A stretch of 64,000 bases of DNA from assembly GCF_014192105.1 (NCBI RefSeq), contig NZ_JACHXK010000025.1, forward strand, positions 1 through 64,000, read 5' to 3'. The position numbers and the translations under genes are program-made. The notes under the pieces were generated by a model, which saw only the letters and a program-made list of their open reading frames with translations, was not told the DNA's origin and made no database searches. Source of the stretch: Paenibacillus phyllosphaerae (GTDB lineage Bacteria > Bacillota > Bacilli > Paenibacillales > Paenibacillaceae). Below are positions 43,480 through 52,525 of the stretch, in pieces (position 1 is the first letter of the stretch; each line of letters starts with the position of its first letter).

Positions 43480-45129
43480 CTACTGCTGCACGAGCGAAAA
43501 CATGGATGCGCTTCCTTCGAAGTACAATTCCCTGATCCGCTGCGGAGCTTTTGTATTCCCCCACTCCACTACTTCAAGCAATGACTTTGGATCCATTTTG
43601 GAAATAAAACGCTTGTCTCTATTCAAAATTTGGTAGTGCTCAGGTATAAAATGTTCTGCCGCTTTATAATAACCGTATATCCTCTCGGCTGCCTCTTTCG
43701 GGCATAACCCATCGTCCCTAACAGCTTCCACAGTTGATGCTACTTGGTTAAACAGCACCTGATAGTCTTCCAGGTCGGTTACGATACCGCCTGGATAAGG
43801 CGCTTTCTCGACCTCCATTAGCCAATTCAAATCTCTATTCTCATAGTACTTGGAGAGCAGCTGTGTGAAACGCAGGGACGTAAATGCTTGCCCTAATGCC
43901 CAGACCCGGTACCAGGCATTCCATAGGTCGAAATCACGGAAAGCAGTATAGGAACAGGAGACCAGACGGTCATTGGTATCATAAGACTCTTGAATGATCT
44001 TAGATACGAGCGCGAAATCTTCTGCCCGGAACGACTGACTGCCGACCGCATCAATCAGTCGCTGGGCCAGCGCATTAATTGTATTTACCGTAATCGCCAA
44101 TCCTCTAGAAAACAACGGATCGATAAATGCAGCAGCATGTGCGAGTAAACAATATCGGTCCCCTATAACCTGATGGGATGAATACTGTAAGCGATCCGAA
44201 GCAGTCCAATCCCGAACTGGCTTCGCCTGTGCGAATTGTTTGGCAATATCGGGAAAGCGGTCTAAGAAGCTTTGAAACTCCTCCTCAGGCGACAAATCCG
44301 TTTTTGGATGCAGCCTGTTTTCGAGCTGGAGCCCTACACTGCAGAGCCTGTTCGTCGAATCTTTATGGTTATCGAACGGTATAACCCACAACCAACCGCC
44401 ATCAAAGATATGATGCAGCGTACCTCGATGAAATGCGCTTGGCAGGCCGTGAGTATTTTTATCCGTTAGCGCGTCAAAGGGAAGAACATTGATCATATGG
44501 GTAAACATCGATCTTGTATTGGTTCGCATACGGGTCGGCTCTTCCTTCAATTCCAACTTTCTCGAAAGCATGGAATTGGCCCCTGTTCCGTCAACAATAT
44601 AGCTTGCGCTATACGCTTCATCTGTCGATGTGATGACCTCAACGCCGGTATCCGTAATAACCACATCTTTTATCATTGTTCTCTGCTTTACAACTGCACC
44701 GTACTTGATTGCCATGGTCATCATAAATGCGTCTGTATCCTGCCGGTACATATGGGCTTCAGAGCCATACGGCAGGTTAGGAACAGAAAGCTGCGTCGTT
44801 TCAAGCGGGTTCTGACTTTCGCCTTCCCGGTGGTAGACAAAAGAGAAGTTCCGCTTAATTCCGCACGAAGAGCTAATATTCTGTCTGATGAGCGGGAACG
44901 TGCTGCAGTACATAATCTCAGGAACATCGTAACGTTCCGCCATAAGCCGCATCATGAAGGAGGTTCCCGGAATCATAGATTCGCCGATCGCAAATTTAGG
45001 GTGCGAACTAGAGTCAATAAGCAGCACCTTTACCTGGTGCCTCGCCAGGATGGTTCCCAGTATTGTTCCGGCGATCCCGGCACCGACAATAATGACGTCA
45101 TATGAACGATCGGTTTGTGAAGTTTTCAT
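43480..45129 (-). CDS. FAD-dependent halogenase-family enzyme
   Basis: The 549-aa flavoprotein has GAGIAG at residues 16-21 for FAD, PKFAIGESMIPGT as the second flavin motif, GIKRNFSFVYH with a Lys in the region of the halogenase catalytic Lys, and GGWLWVIPF, which fits the WxWxIP signature separating FADH2-dependent halogenases from monooxygenases. HAAAFIDPLFSRGLA is the C-terminal flavin-contact motif. It is closest in style to halogenases acting on carrier-bound substrates (PltA/CmlS type), and a carrier protein gene lies just 21 bases upstream. Chlorination is plausible but not certain, since non-halogenating relatives share much of this. No flavin reductase is in the cluster. AAGAGGGCG precedes the ATG. 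Confidence 0.8.
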   Translation of the reverse strand: MKTSQTDRSYDVIIVGAGIAGTILGTILARHQVKVLLIDSSSHPKFAIGESMIPGTSFMMRLMAERYDVPEIMYCSTFPLIRQNISSSCGIKRNFSFVYHREGESQNPLETTQLSVPNLPYGSEAHMYRQDTDAFMMTMAIKYGAVVKQRTMIKDVVITDTGVEVITSTDEAYSASYIVDGTGANSMLSRKLELKEEPTRMRTNTRSMFTHMINVLPFDALTDKNTHGLPSAFHRGTLHHIFDGGWLWVIPFDNHKDSTNRLCSVGLQLENRLHPKTDLSPEEEFQSFLDRFPDIAKQFAQAKPVRDWTASDRLQYSSHQVIGDRYCLLAHAAAFIDPLFSRGLAITVNTINALAQRLIDAVGSQSFRAEDFALVSKIIQESYDTNDRLVSCSYTAFRDFDLWNAWYRVWALGQAFTSLRFTQLLSKYYENRDLNWLMEVEKAPYPGGIVTDLEDYQVLFNQVASTVEAVRDDGLCPKEAAERIYGYYKAAEHFIPEHYQILNRDKRFISKMDPKSLLEVVEWGNTKAPQRIRELYFEGSASMFSLVQQ

Positions 45130-45150
45130 TTTACGCCCTCTTCCCTATTT

Positions 45151-45414
45151 CTAGTCTGCAACGCCCAGTTTCAGTTCATCGCTCACATACTTGACCATAC
45201 TCGACAGCGAATTGAGCAGCTGCATTTCTTCTATCATTTCCACATCAACTTCAATATCAAATTTCTCTTCCAGAAGCACGATAAGGCGAACCTGTACCAG
45301 AGAGCTCAGCCCCAGGCTGCCCAGATTGTCACCAACCGACTCGACCTTTTCCAGGTCCACCGCTCCGTCAGTTGCCGCGACAACTGTTTCTTTAATCGTT
45401 TGTTCGATATTCAT
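45151..45414 (-). CDS. Acyl/peptidyl carrier protein (carrier 2)
   Basis: The 87-aa acidic helical protein has the carrier signature DNLGSLGLSSLVQVRLIV; Ser38 of LGLSSL is the expected phosphopantetheine site. It is a discrete carrier, not fused to an enzyme. AGGAGG precedes the ATG, one base after the stop of the BtrH-like gene (TGATATG), so the two are translationally coupled. Its neighbours, BtrH-like protein upstream and halogenase downstream, suggest that the halogenase works on a substrate held here. Confidence 0.9.
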   Translation of the reverse strand: MNIEQTIKETVVAATDGAVDLEKVESVGDNLGSLGLSSLVQVRLIVLLEEKFDIEVDVEMIEEMQLLNSLSSMVKYVSDELKLGVAD

Positions 45415-45415
45415 A

Positions 45416-46426
45416 TCAAGTTCCTCCTAATTTAATGAATGGTAGTTCCTTCCTGAGCAGTGCCTCTTCCCTTTGCCGAATGGAAGACAAGTCAGCGACG
45501 ATTTGCCCGATCAGCCCCGGATCGCCTTTAAATTCAAACTTCATGAGTCTGCGTTTGCATAAATCAACAAGGTTGATTATCTGGCCCCACTGATCCGCTC
45601 TGCTGCTATCCGGGGGAATGATATTATTGGCGCACATATACTCAAGCCGCCGCAGCATCATCTTTTTGTGCTCCCATAGCACGTGAAGCGAAGCAATATT
45701 GGTAACAATCGGCGCTTTGTCTTCCAGCAACCTTTGAAGAGAGAACGCCAACGCTTCATAAGTGTCCATCCCAAACACCAATCCCTCGGAGCGTTCAGGA
45801 GAGCCTATACGGCTGCAGCTGTTCGACGCCTGCAAATACTCATCGAGGAGAAGGTAGACTTCATCCGGACGAAAAGGTGTATGCGCCCTCTTCTTGGCGC
45901 GCAGCAGGAAGAGAGGGGCACTCTGATTCCAGTCCACATGCCGTATTCCATTGGCGATATCGGCGTACGGCACAACGGAAGGCGCGAAGAGCCGCTGCTT
46001 ATTAAAGCCTATAATCGAGAAGGTACGGCTTTCGCGATCATACCCGTGAATAAGCGTCTCCTGCATGTAATGTCTTTTTTGAAAAAAGGGATTATCGGAG
46101 ACGTAGTACTTATCCACATAGGCATACACGTACTTCCCCGTATCGACAGCATCCTCAATAAACTTCGTTATCCCCTCTGAGAATGCTTCGAATGGATAAG
46201 CCTCAATATCTAGCACTTGTTCGTAGCAGAGCGGACTCGACACGTAAAAGAATCGATAATCGGCAACCCCTCTGGCTAATGTCTCAGTTACATCCGAGCT
46301 CTGCAGCTGAATAAATGACGAATAAAACCAGTTTTCAAACCCTTCTTCATTGGCGATGATCGACAGCGGAAAGGAGTAGTACATCCGTCCATATATTCTG
46401 GGATCATACAAAGGCAGCTGTTTCAT
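45416..46426 (-). CDS. BtrH-like papain-fold protein, apparently without catalytic residues
   Basis: This 336-aa protein aligns in outline with the BtrH-like proteins at 37521 and 51462: ITKFIEDAVDTGKYVYAYVDKYY, then HYMQETLIHGYDRESRTFSI. It has no Cys in the first 40 residues, and the His of the H.(V/I)..GYD motif is replaced (MQETLIHGYD), so neither member of the papain dyad is evident. It may be a scaffold or gatekeeper for carrier 2, whose gene follows one base later. GGAGGAAGAG precedes the ATG. The family link is by pattern and needs structural confirmation. Confidence 0.55.
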   Translation of the reverse strand: MKQLPLYDPRIYGRMYYSFPLSIIANEEGFENWFYSSFIQLQSSDVTETLARGVADYRFFYVSSPLCYEQVLDIEAYPFEAFSEGITKFIEDAVDTGKYVYAYVDKYYVSDNPFFQKRHYMQETLIHGYDRESRTFSIIGFNKQRLFAPSVVPYADIANGIRHVDWNQSAPLFLLRAKKRAHTPFRPDEVYLLLDEYLQASNSCSRIGSPERSEGLVFGMDTYEALAFSLQRLLEDKAPIVTNIASLHVLWEHKKMMLRRLEYMCANNIIPPDSSRADQWGQIINLVDLCKRRLMKFEFKGDPGLIGQIVADLSSIRQREEALLRKELPFIKLGGT

Positions 46427-46443
46427 CTGCTCTTCCTCCGCTT

Positions 46444-47694
46444 CTACCAGTAGAGCTTCATCTCCGAAAGCCGGTTCGAGATCTCGTTCATGATTCTCCG
46501 CTCATCATCCTCATCTCTTGCTTCGAACGTGACGGAAAACCTGATATAGCTGCCGGCTTCGTCCCATGGGACGGTTGATATTAATTTTTCGTGAATCAGA
46601 TACTGAGAGAAGTCCTCTGCGCTGGCAAACGCCGTCCCCCCTTTAACGCCCTTCGGACAAGCGACATATAAATAAAATGAACCTTTGGGTTTCACCACGT
46701 CGAATCCCGCGCTCTGCAGCACGGTTGTCAGCAACTCATGACGGCGTGAATACTTCTCCGCTGTCCGCAGCGTAATTTCCGGATGTTCAAGGCAATAGAC
46801 CCCCGCCTTTTGAATGGCAATGAATTGCCCTGAGTCACAATTATCCTTTACGGATGCCAAAGCCTTAACAACAAGCTCGTTGCCAGCTATAAAGCCGAGC
46901 CTCCACCCTGTCATATTGAATGCTTTCGAGAGCGACTGTACAGAGACCGCGACATCCTTCGCGCCTGGGACAGACAAAATCGATAACGGCTGCTCGCCGT
47001 CAAACATCAACCCGGCATAAGCCTCATCCGAGATAACAATGATGTGATGCTTCTTGCAAAATGCGACGACCTCTTCATAAAACGCATACGTTGCCGTAGC
47101 CCCAGTTGGATTATTGGGGTAGTTAATATACAGCAGCTTTGCACGTTCCAGTACGTCCGCAGGTACGGATTGCAAATCCGGCAAAAAGCCGTTTTCTTTT
47201 ACTAAAGGAAGCTTGACTACTTCCCCCCCAAGCCAGGCTGTGTGCGTAGCCATAACGGGGTAACCCGGGGTCGTAGTCAACAACACATCGCCCGGATTAA
47301 TAAATGCGGCCGGCAGTTGTGCGAGTGCACTCTTCGAACCGATGCAGTGATTGATCTCCGTGCTCGGATTAATCGGGCCTGTTTGAAACATACTCATCAT
47401 GTAATTTGCTGCAGCCGCCTGAAAACTTTCGATCCCGTTGTCGGAGTAGAAGCGGTTTTCCACCTTCTGAGCTTCCTCGCAAAGGACCTGTACGACGCCC
47501 GGATCTGCCATGGCGTCCGGCTCGCCGAGTCCCATATCAATCAATTCGACACCAGGGTTTGCCAGCATAGCCGCGCTGCGTGCACGTTTTATTTTCTCGA
47601 ACTTGTACAGCTCCGTACCTTTGCCAAAGGTATTGCCGCCTATCCGCTCAGCAAACATCTCCTGGATAAAGCTTGTTTCAGTTATGGATACCAT
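46444..47694 (-). CDS. PLP-dependent aminotransferase, LL-DAP aminotransferase-like
   Basis: A full 416-aa class I/II aminotransferase. YPNNPTGA, SDEAYAGLMF and VQSLSKAFNMTGWRLGF give the PLP-binding Asn and Asp/Tyr and the Schiff-base Lys, and RFSVTF holds the carboxylate-binding Arg. The IDMGLGEPD opening and overall sequence resemble LL-diaminopimelate aminotransferase. Inside this operon it most likely makes or consumes an unusual amino-acid building block. GGAGGAG precedes the ATG; spacing to the preceding gene is 24 bases. Confidence 0.9.
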   Translation of the reverse strand: MVSITETSFIQEMFAERIGGNTFGKGTELYKFEKIKRARSAAMLANPGVELIDMGLGEPDAMADPGVVQVLCEEAQKVENRFYSDNGIESFQAAAANYMMSMFQTGPINPSTEINHCIGSKSALAQLPAAFINPGDVLLTTTPGYPVMATHTAWLGGEVVKLPLVKENGFLPDLQSVPADVLERAKLLYINYPNNPTGATATYAFYEEVVAFCKKHHIIVISDEAYAGLMFDGEQPLSILSVPGAKDVAVSVQSLSKAFNMTGWRLGFIAGNELVVKALASVKDNCDSGQFIAIQKAGVYCLEHPEITLRTAEKYSRRHELLTTVLQSAGFDVVKPKGSFYLYVACPKGVKGGTAFASAEDFSQYLIHEKLISTVPWDEAGSYIRFSVTFEARDEDDERRIMNEISNRLSEMKLYW

Positions 47695-47718
47695 CTGCGC
47701 ATTCTCCTCCGGTCATGA

Positions 47719-50691
47719 TCATGATTTAGCAGCTTCTTCGTGCAGCCCTTCAATCAGCTCTTGCCTCTTGATCTTGCCTACCCCACTGCGGGGAATCTGG
47801 TCAATAAACAGGTACTTCTGAGGCAGCTTGAAAGGCGCTAACCGGCTTTGACAAAACTTCACAATGGTTTCCTCTGTTATTGGTTCGTCGACAACCAGAA
47901 AGGCAACCGGGTACTCCGACGTTAGACTGTTGTTTGGTACTCCGACCACAGCGACATCCCGCACTCCGCTCAGCTTTATTAGCACATTCTCAATTTCAAA
48001 CGGATCCACCTTTTTGCCTGCGACATTGATGAGGTCATTGGTTCTCCCCGTCACATATAAGTATCCGTCTCTAATAAAGGCGCGGTCGTTCGTATGATAG
48101 TAGCCATCAGGCGTAATTAATTCTAGAAATGCGATATCCGAGTTGTAATATCCCTTCGCCATGGAAGAGGATTTAATCTGTAAAATTCCCGGCTCATCCG
48201 TCAGAATGGTTTCCCCTTCTTCATTCACGATCCGAAGATCCACCCCAGTGATGGGTCTTCCAAGCGAGTCCGGATGCTTGCTGTCTTTGAAGGTCGCCGG
48301 TCCAGCCTCGACGATTCCGTAATAATCGCATATCGTAATGCCTGCTCTTTCCCGGAATGCATTTTTGATATGATAATGAAGCGGCGCAGAAGAAGAGAGA
48401 CAGAGCCGCAAACGGTGATTGTCCGCACAGAACTTCGATTTGCTCAGCATGTCGAATACGACCGGGAAGGCAACAAAAACCGATATATTCTCGTTCGTTA
48501 CGGTTTCCCAGATCGATTTTGGCGTTAATTGTTTATGAATGACCAATTGCGCTCCCGATAGGAATACGGACAGCATCGATGTGTTGAACGCCAGCCCATT
48601 GTGGAATAGAGCCGTACACAGCACCACGTCATTCTCCGTAATAGAAGCCGCCTTCGCCCAATTCGTTGCCGCATTCAAAACCGCCTCATGGGTGAACATT
48701 AGGCATTTGGGTTTGCCTGTCGTTCCTGAGGAAAAGCGGCAGGTTGCAACATTAACAAAGTGGTCTGCATCGAAGCTCTCGTATACATTGGAGAATACGT
48801 CAATCTGAATCTCGTTTGTTTTCTCCAGCCTGATAATAGAGCCTAGATGGTAATGATCCCGAATAAATGCCACTTCATCTTGTGTGAAGGTATGATCAAT
48901 CAGCATCGGAATATGGCCCGATAGTAACAATCCGTAATAGGTGAACAGGTAAACAGGATGGTTCCTCATATTGATCCCGACAGGATAATCGTTGGGAATC
49001 TCCTGCTTGAACCGCTCGGCATAGCGTTCAATCTGTTCCCAGAATTCTGCATATGTATATGACTCATCCCCGAACTTCAGGGCTAAGCGGTGTCCAAAAC
49101 GCGCTGCGCGCTCCTTCAAAAGCTCGATAATCATCTGGTTTTGTTCTCCTTGGAACCCGTTTCGGTCTGATACGTTAGCATTAGGCAGATTCAATTGATA
49201 CCGGTCCTTCTTTACTTTGAAAGCAGAATTGGTATCTTCTTTTCCCAGAACACCGCAGTATATCATCTCAACCTGAACGTCAAGTCCGAACAGGTCACGC
49301 GCCTCCAGATCATAATATCCGCCGATGACAGAGAACCCTAGATTTAACGTCCGGCTTTTCAGATACATCATTTGCCCCAATGCGCCTGCGTCAATCAACC
49401 GCTGTTGTGTTTTCCACAGGGCCCCTTCCGCGATATTCGTCCGATCGGCAGCGAAGAAAAATACAACGGAAGAATCATAAACAAAGTCCTGATCCAGACA
49501 TAGCCTGAGCGATTCCGAACGATAATCCCCTTGCTGAATGAGTACTGCGCCAGCTTGATCCACTCGGTACAGACCCGGCGTATAATCTTCGACCGCATGG
49601 ATCACCGTATACAATTGAATGGGGAACTCCATATCGGCGATTAGAGACAGCATTTCCGACAAGTCGCTGCTTGCAATCGGGACGGGCAGGAAGGCCGAAC
49701 ACGATCTGCGTTTGAAGACATGTGCGGATAATTCATCCAGCTTCCATGGAGCCGGCACCTTATACGAAGACTTCCATTCCAGTACAGGAGTGTATGTCTC
49801 CAGCTTAACGGCTTCCTGAATACCGGTGATTGGCGTCCAGTCGAATGTACTCGCCTCTTCCTTACTATTGAAAACGGGACGGCTTCGCGGCTCATCACGC
49901 ATGGCGGTAAATACCGCATCCCGGATAGGTCGCTCCAATGGATGTCGCTTGTTATTCCCAATGGATATAATGCCGACCGGTTCCTCCATGGCATCCAGAT
50001 TCAGCAACGTCTTTAAATACTGGGACCTGCAGTGGGTATAGGCGGAGTACGGCACATCCATTGACGACAAGACCAGCTGGAAATTGGCGAGAATATGTCC
50101 TGTATCAATGTAACCGAACCGGTATCCGCGATAAGAATACTTCCAGCAGCTCCGCCAAGGCACGACGGTGAATATAAGGTAAAAGTTGGCATCGTAATCC
50201 TCCGGCAGTACGGATTCCTTAAGAAGGAAATCATGCTCCAGGTTACTTATGCGGTGTAAAATCGCATTCACGGGCGAATAGTGATAAACACCGGGGACTA
50301 CTCCTTCTACATTGTTAATCACGACATAGACTTCAACCGGGTAGCAAGCACCCGCCGATGGATAAGACCATACCATCTCCGACTGATAGCCATAAAACTT
50401 AACCGACGTGATACTGTAGGAAATGAGCAGAAGCTGCTCGAGCAGCTGGATATTCATTTCGTGCAGCGGAATAATTTCATTGGCTTTCGACATTGTTGTC
50501 TTTAGACTGATATAAGGGCCATCGTAACGTTTGAAGCGTTCGGGACGCGGTGTTTTCATGAAATTTGTACCTACATACTCTTTGTCCTTAAGATTCCGGG
50601 TCAGCTCAAATAAATCCGTCGATCCCTTAATCTGTGTCATAACCGCCCCAGATGACACATACATTGGATTTTCAGCTACCATTTTTTCCAT
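47719..50691 (-). CDS. Twin SagB/nitroreductase - AMP-binding fusion enzyme
   Basis: The 990-aa protein combines three domains. Residues of about 75-280 are a SagB-type nitroreductase fold (SYPSAGACYPVEVYVV and a RFGYIDTGHILANFQLV helix). Residues of about 330-510 are a second one (ALWKTQQRLIDAGALGQMMYL). From about 525 to the end is an acyl/aminoacyl-AMP ligase with FSSGTTGKPK at 653-662, YGIVEAGP, TGRTNDLINVAGKKV and the catalytic Lys in GVGKIKRQEL. SagB enzymes oxidise azolines to azoles with FMN, often as dimers, so the pair could act as an intramolecular dimer. The ligase should load an acid onto a carrier. The start overlaps the aldolase stop (TAATG). Confidence 0.85.
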   Translation of the reverse strand: MEKMVAENPMYVSSGAVMTQIKGSTDLFELTRNLKDKEYVGTNFMKTPRPERFKRYDGPYISLKTTMSKANEIIPLHEMNIQLLEQLLLISYSITSVKFYGYQSEMVWSYPSAGACYPVEVYVVINNVEGVVPGVYHYSPVNAILHRISNLEHDFLLKESVLPEDYDANFYLIFTVVPWRSCWKYSYRGYRFGYIDTGHILANFQLVLSSMDVPYSAYTHCRSQYLKTLLNLDAMEEPVGIISIGNNKRHPLERPIRDAVFTAMRDEPRSRPVFNSKEEASTFDWTPITGIQEAVKLETYTPVLEWKSSYKVPAPWKLDELSAHVFKRRSCSAFLPVPIASSDLSEMLSLIADMEFPIQLYTVIHAVEDYTPGLYRVDQAGAVLIQQGDYRSESLRLCLDQDFVYDSSVVFFFAADRTNIAEGALWKTQQRLIDAGALGQMMYLKSRTLNLGFSVIGGYYDLEARDLFGLDVQVEMIYCGVLGKEDTNSAFKVKKDRYQLNLPNANVSDRNGFQGEQNQMIIELLKERAARFGHRLALKFGDESYTYAEFWEQIERYAERFKQEIPNDYPVGINMRNHPVYLFTYYGLLLSGHIPMLIDHTFTQDEVAFIRDHYHLGSIIRLEKTNEIQIDVFSNVYESFDADHFVNVATCRFSSGTTGKPKCLMFTHEAVLNAATNWAKAASITENDVVLCTALFHNGLAFNTSMLSVFLSGAQLVIHKQLTPKSIWETVTNENISVFVAFPVVFDMLSKSKFCADNHRLRLCLSSSAPLHYHIKNAFRERAGITICDYYGIVEAGPATFKDSKHPDSLGRPITGVDLRIVNEEGETILTDEPGILQIKSSSMAKGYYNSDIAFLELITPDGYYHTNDRAFIRDGYLYVTGRTNDLINVAGKKVDPFEIENVLIKLSGVRDVAVVGVPNNSLTSEYPVAFLVVDEPITEETIVKFCQSRLAPFKLPQKYLFIDQIPRSGVGKIKRQELIEGLHEEAAKS

Positions 50692-51416
50692 TACCCTACT
50701 TCCCCGCGGTTACGACTTCGGTTTACCTTTCTGCACCAATAGGCCCAATACTCTTGAATGGCGGTACGGCCGAAAATGATTTTGCTCTTTACTTTTATTT
50801 CATCGCCTTCAGTCCATTTGTAGGGAACCCCTGCCGATTCAGCAAGCAGCTGCAGACGGCAGGCATTCTCCAACGCAATCGCCCAACAGATGGTCTCGGG
50901 AATGGATTTGCCAACGGCAACAATGCCATGATTTTTTAACAGCATCGTCTTGCTATTGCTCATCGCCTGGGCGACCTCCCGAGCTACTCCAACGTTGGTG
51001 ACGGTGTTGGTCGTTAAAGTAAACCGTGCCGTATTCATAATTGGGGTTGCATCATGTGTGATCGCCCGAAGAGGCAGCTCTGTAGCGCTGAACACCATGG
51101 CATTGGGCGGATGGGAATGGATGAGGCAATTGATATCCTGCCGCATGCGGTAAAGTTCAGTATGCAGAGGCCATTCAGCAGGAACCACTCCGCTGCCTTC
51201 CAGCTTCTCGCCGTCCATACTAATGCGGATGAAATCCTCCGTCGTCGTTTCTTCCCACCCCATGAACGCTCTGCGGATCCAAATATCCCCTTCCTCTGTC
51301 CGGAATGAAATTTGGCCGTTATTAATATCGTTATGACCTTCCAAATACAAGATATGCGAGCCGTATGTTGCATCCTTCCATTTATCCGTGATAGAGACAG
51401 GGGCTTGCATCGCCAT
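50691..51416 (-). CDS. Class II aldolase/adducin-family protein
   Basis: The roughly 241-aa protein has the zinc-binding motifs LIHSHPPNA (two His) and LLKNHGIVAVG (third His) of the class II aldolase/epimerase family that includes fuculose- and rhamnulose-phosphate aldolases and related decarboxylases. It could form or cleave a C-C bond in a hydroxylated precursor. ATG 51416 (MAMQAPV) has GAGGAGG six bases upstream; the earlier GTG lies inside that site. Its stop overlaps the start of the SagB fusion gene, ensuring coupled translation. Confidence 0.88.
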   Translation of the reverse strand: MAMQAPVSITDKWKDATYGSHILYLEGHNDINNGQISFRTEEGDIWIRRAFMGWEETTTEDFIRISMDGEKLEGSGVVPAEWPLHTELYRMRQDINCLIHSHPPNAMVFSATELPLRAITHDATPIMNTARFTLTTNTVTNVGVAREVAQAMSNSKTMLLKNHGIVAVGKSIPETICWAIALENACRLQLLAESAGVPYKWTEGDEIKVKSKIIFGRTAIQEYWAYWCRKVNRSRNRGEVG

Positions 51417-51461
51417 ATCGTTCCTCCTCACATTTCTAGAGCGTTTTATCCAGCACGCCGG

Positions 51462-52463
51462 TCATCGGCTGGTGACGACTTCATTATTTTCTTTCAACAA
51501 CTTCACAAACTCCATCTCCATTTCCTTGACGGAGCTGCACTTGCTAAAGATGACTTCGGCGTTAAGCCTCCCCGTCATCTGGGACTTGAGCAGTAAGATC
51601 CGTATCGTTTCCAAACGCTTCTCACAAGCCCTCAAACGCTCGATCAGTTCCTCGTTCCCACCGGTATAAGACAAATAGCGCCCGAACAGTTGACGGGACC
51701 CCTTCAAAGCCGAAAACGTGTGAATAAGCAAATCTATCAGCTCATTCTGGGATGCAAACTCAACGTAATCGCCGTTAATTAGTTCCTTCACATGGTCATA
51801 AAGAAAGTAGTCTTCTTGCAAATTCGCCACAAACTTGCTGTGCCGGACCTCAATTTCATCCCTGAGCGCCTGTAATTTTTCTGCCGAGACCTGGTTATAC
51901 GCGTAAGTCGATATCGTTCTCTCATCAGGCAGACGTGTAAACGAGTCCCCCTGCTCTTTGTAGCTGTACGTTTGGATCGCCATTTCCAGTTCTTTATAAT
52001 CGTACTCATAAATTTTGAACTCATGGGAAACATCATCCGCAACAAACAGCTTTGTGCCTCCTTCATGCACCTCATACCTAGTCATGACGAGCGAATGAGG
52101 AAAATGGGTTTTGTTGTAGATAGGGTGATGCGGGATGTAGAAGCAATTGGCCGGTACAAACGGGTATCTTCCTTCATCGATCATTCCTCGGATGATGGGC
52201 TCAACTTCTTGAATATCACGCCAGTGCACATTGGTGAGCGTAACGCCAAAATTTTCGAGATCCTGTTCCAATACGAACTCATTGTTAACAAGCCATCTTG
52301 CTTGTTTTTTGACAAAAATGTTATCGAAGGCATAACGCGTATTAATATAAAGATTGTATAGGAGCAGGGCAGCCGGGAAGTTCTCGAGCTCCAGCATGCT
52401 GAGAATTTGATTTTGCCTGCAGTTAATACAATCATGGCTGTTGTCTATTCCGGTAATATGCAC
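51462..52463 (-). CDS. BtrH-like papain-fold protein with intact Cys and His
   Basis: This 333-aa protein begins MHITGIDNSHDCINCRQNQI, placing Cys residues (12 and 15) where BtrH-type acyltransferases carry the nucleophile. THFPHSLVMTRYEVHEGGTKLFVADD supplies the His and a downstream Asp. In butirosin synthesis BtrH moves an acyl group from a carrier protein to an amine. Of three such proteins in the operon this is the only one that keeps a plausible catalytic set, so it is the best candidate for joining the carrier-bound building block to its acceptor. The start is GTG, with AGGATG somewhat far upstream. It follows the DltA-like gene by 62 bases. Confidence 0.6.
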   Translation of the reverse strand: MHITGIDNSHDCINCRQNQILSMLELENFPAALLLYNLYINTRYAFDNIFVKKQARWLVNNEFVLEQDLENFGVTLTNVHWRDIQEVEPIIRGMIDEGRYPFVPANCFYIPHHPIYNKTHFPHSLVMTRYEVHEGGTKLFVADDVSHEFKIYEYDYKELEMAIQTYSYKEQGDSFTRLPDERTISTYAYNQVSAEKLQALRDEIEVRHSKFVANLQEDYFLYDHVKELINGDYVEFASQNELIDLLIHTFSALKGSRQLFGRYLSYTGGNEELIERLRACEKRLETIRILLLKSQMTGRLNAEVIFSKCSSVKEMEMEFVKLLKENNEVVTSR

Positions 52464-52525
52464 GTCTATTCACATCCTAACAGCAGTTTTCGTATGATCG
52501 GTTTTGAAGGCCAAGCAAACTCTGC

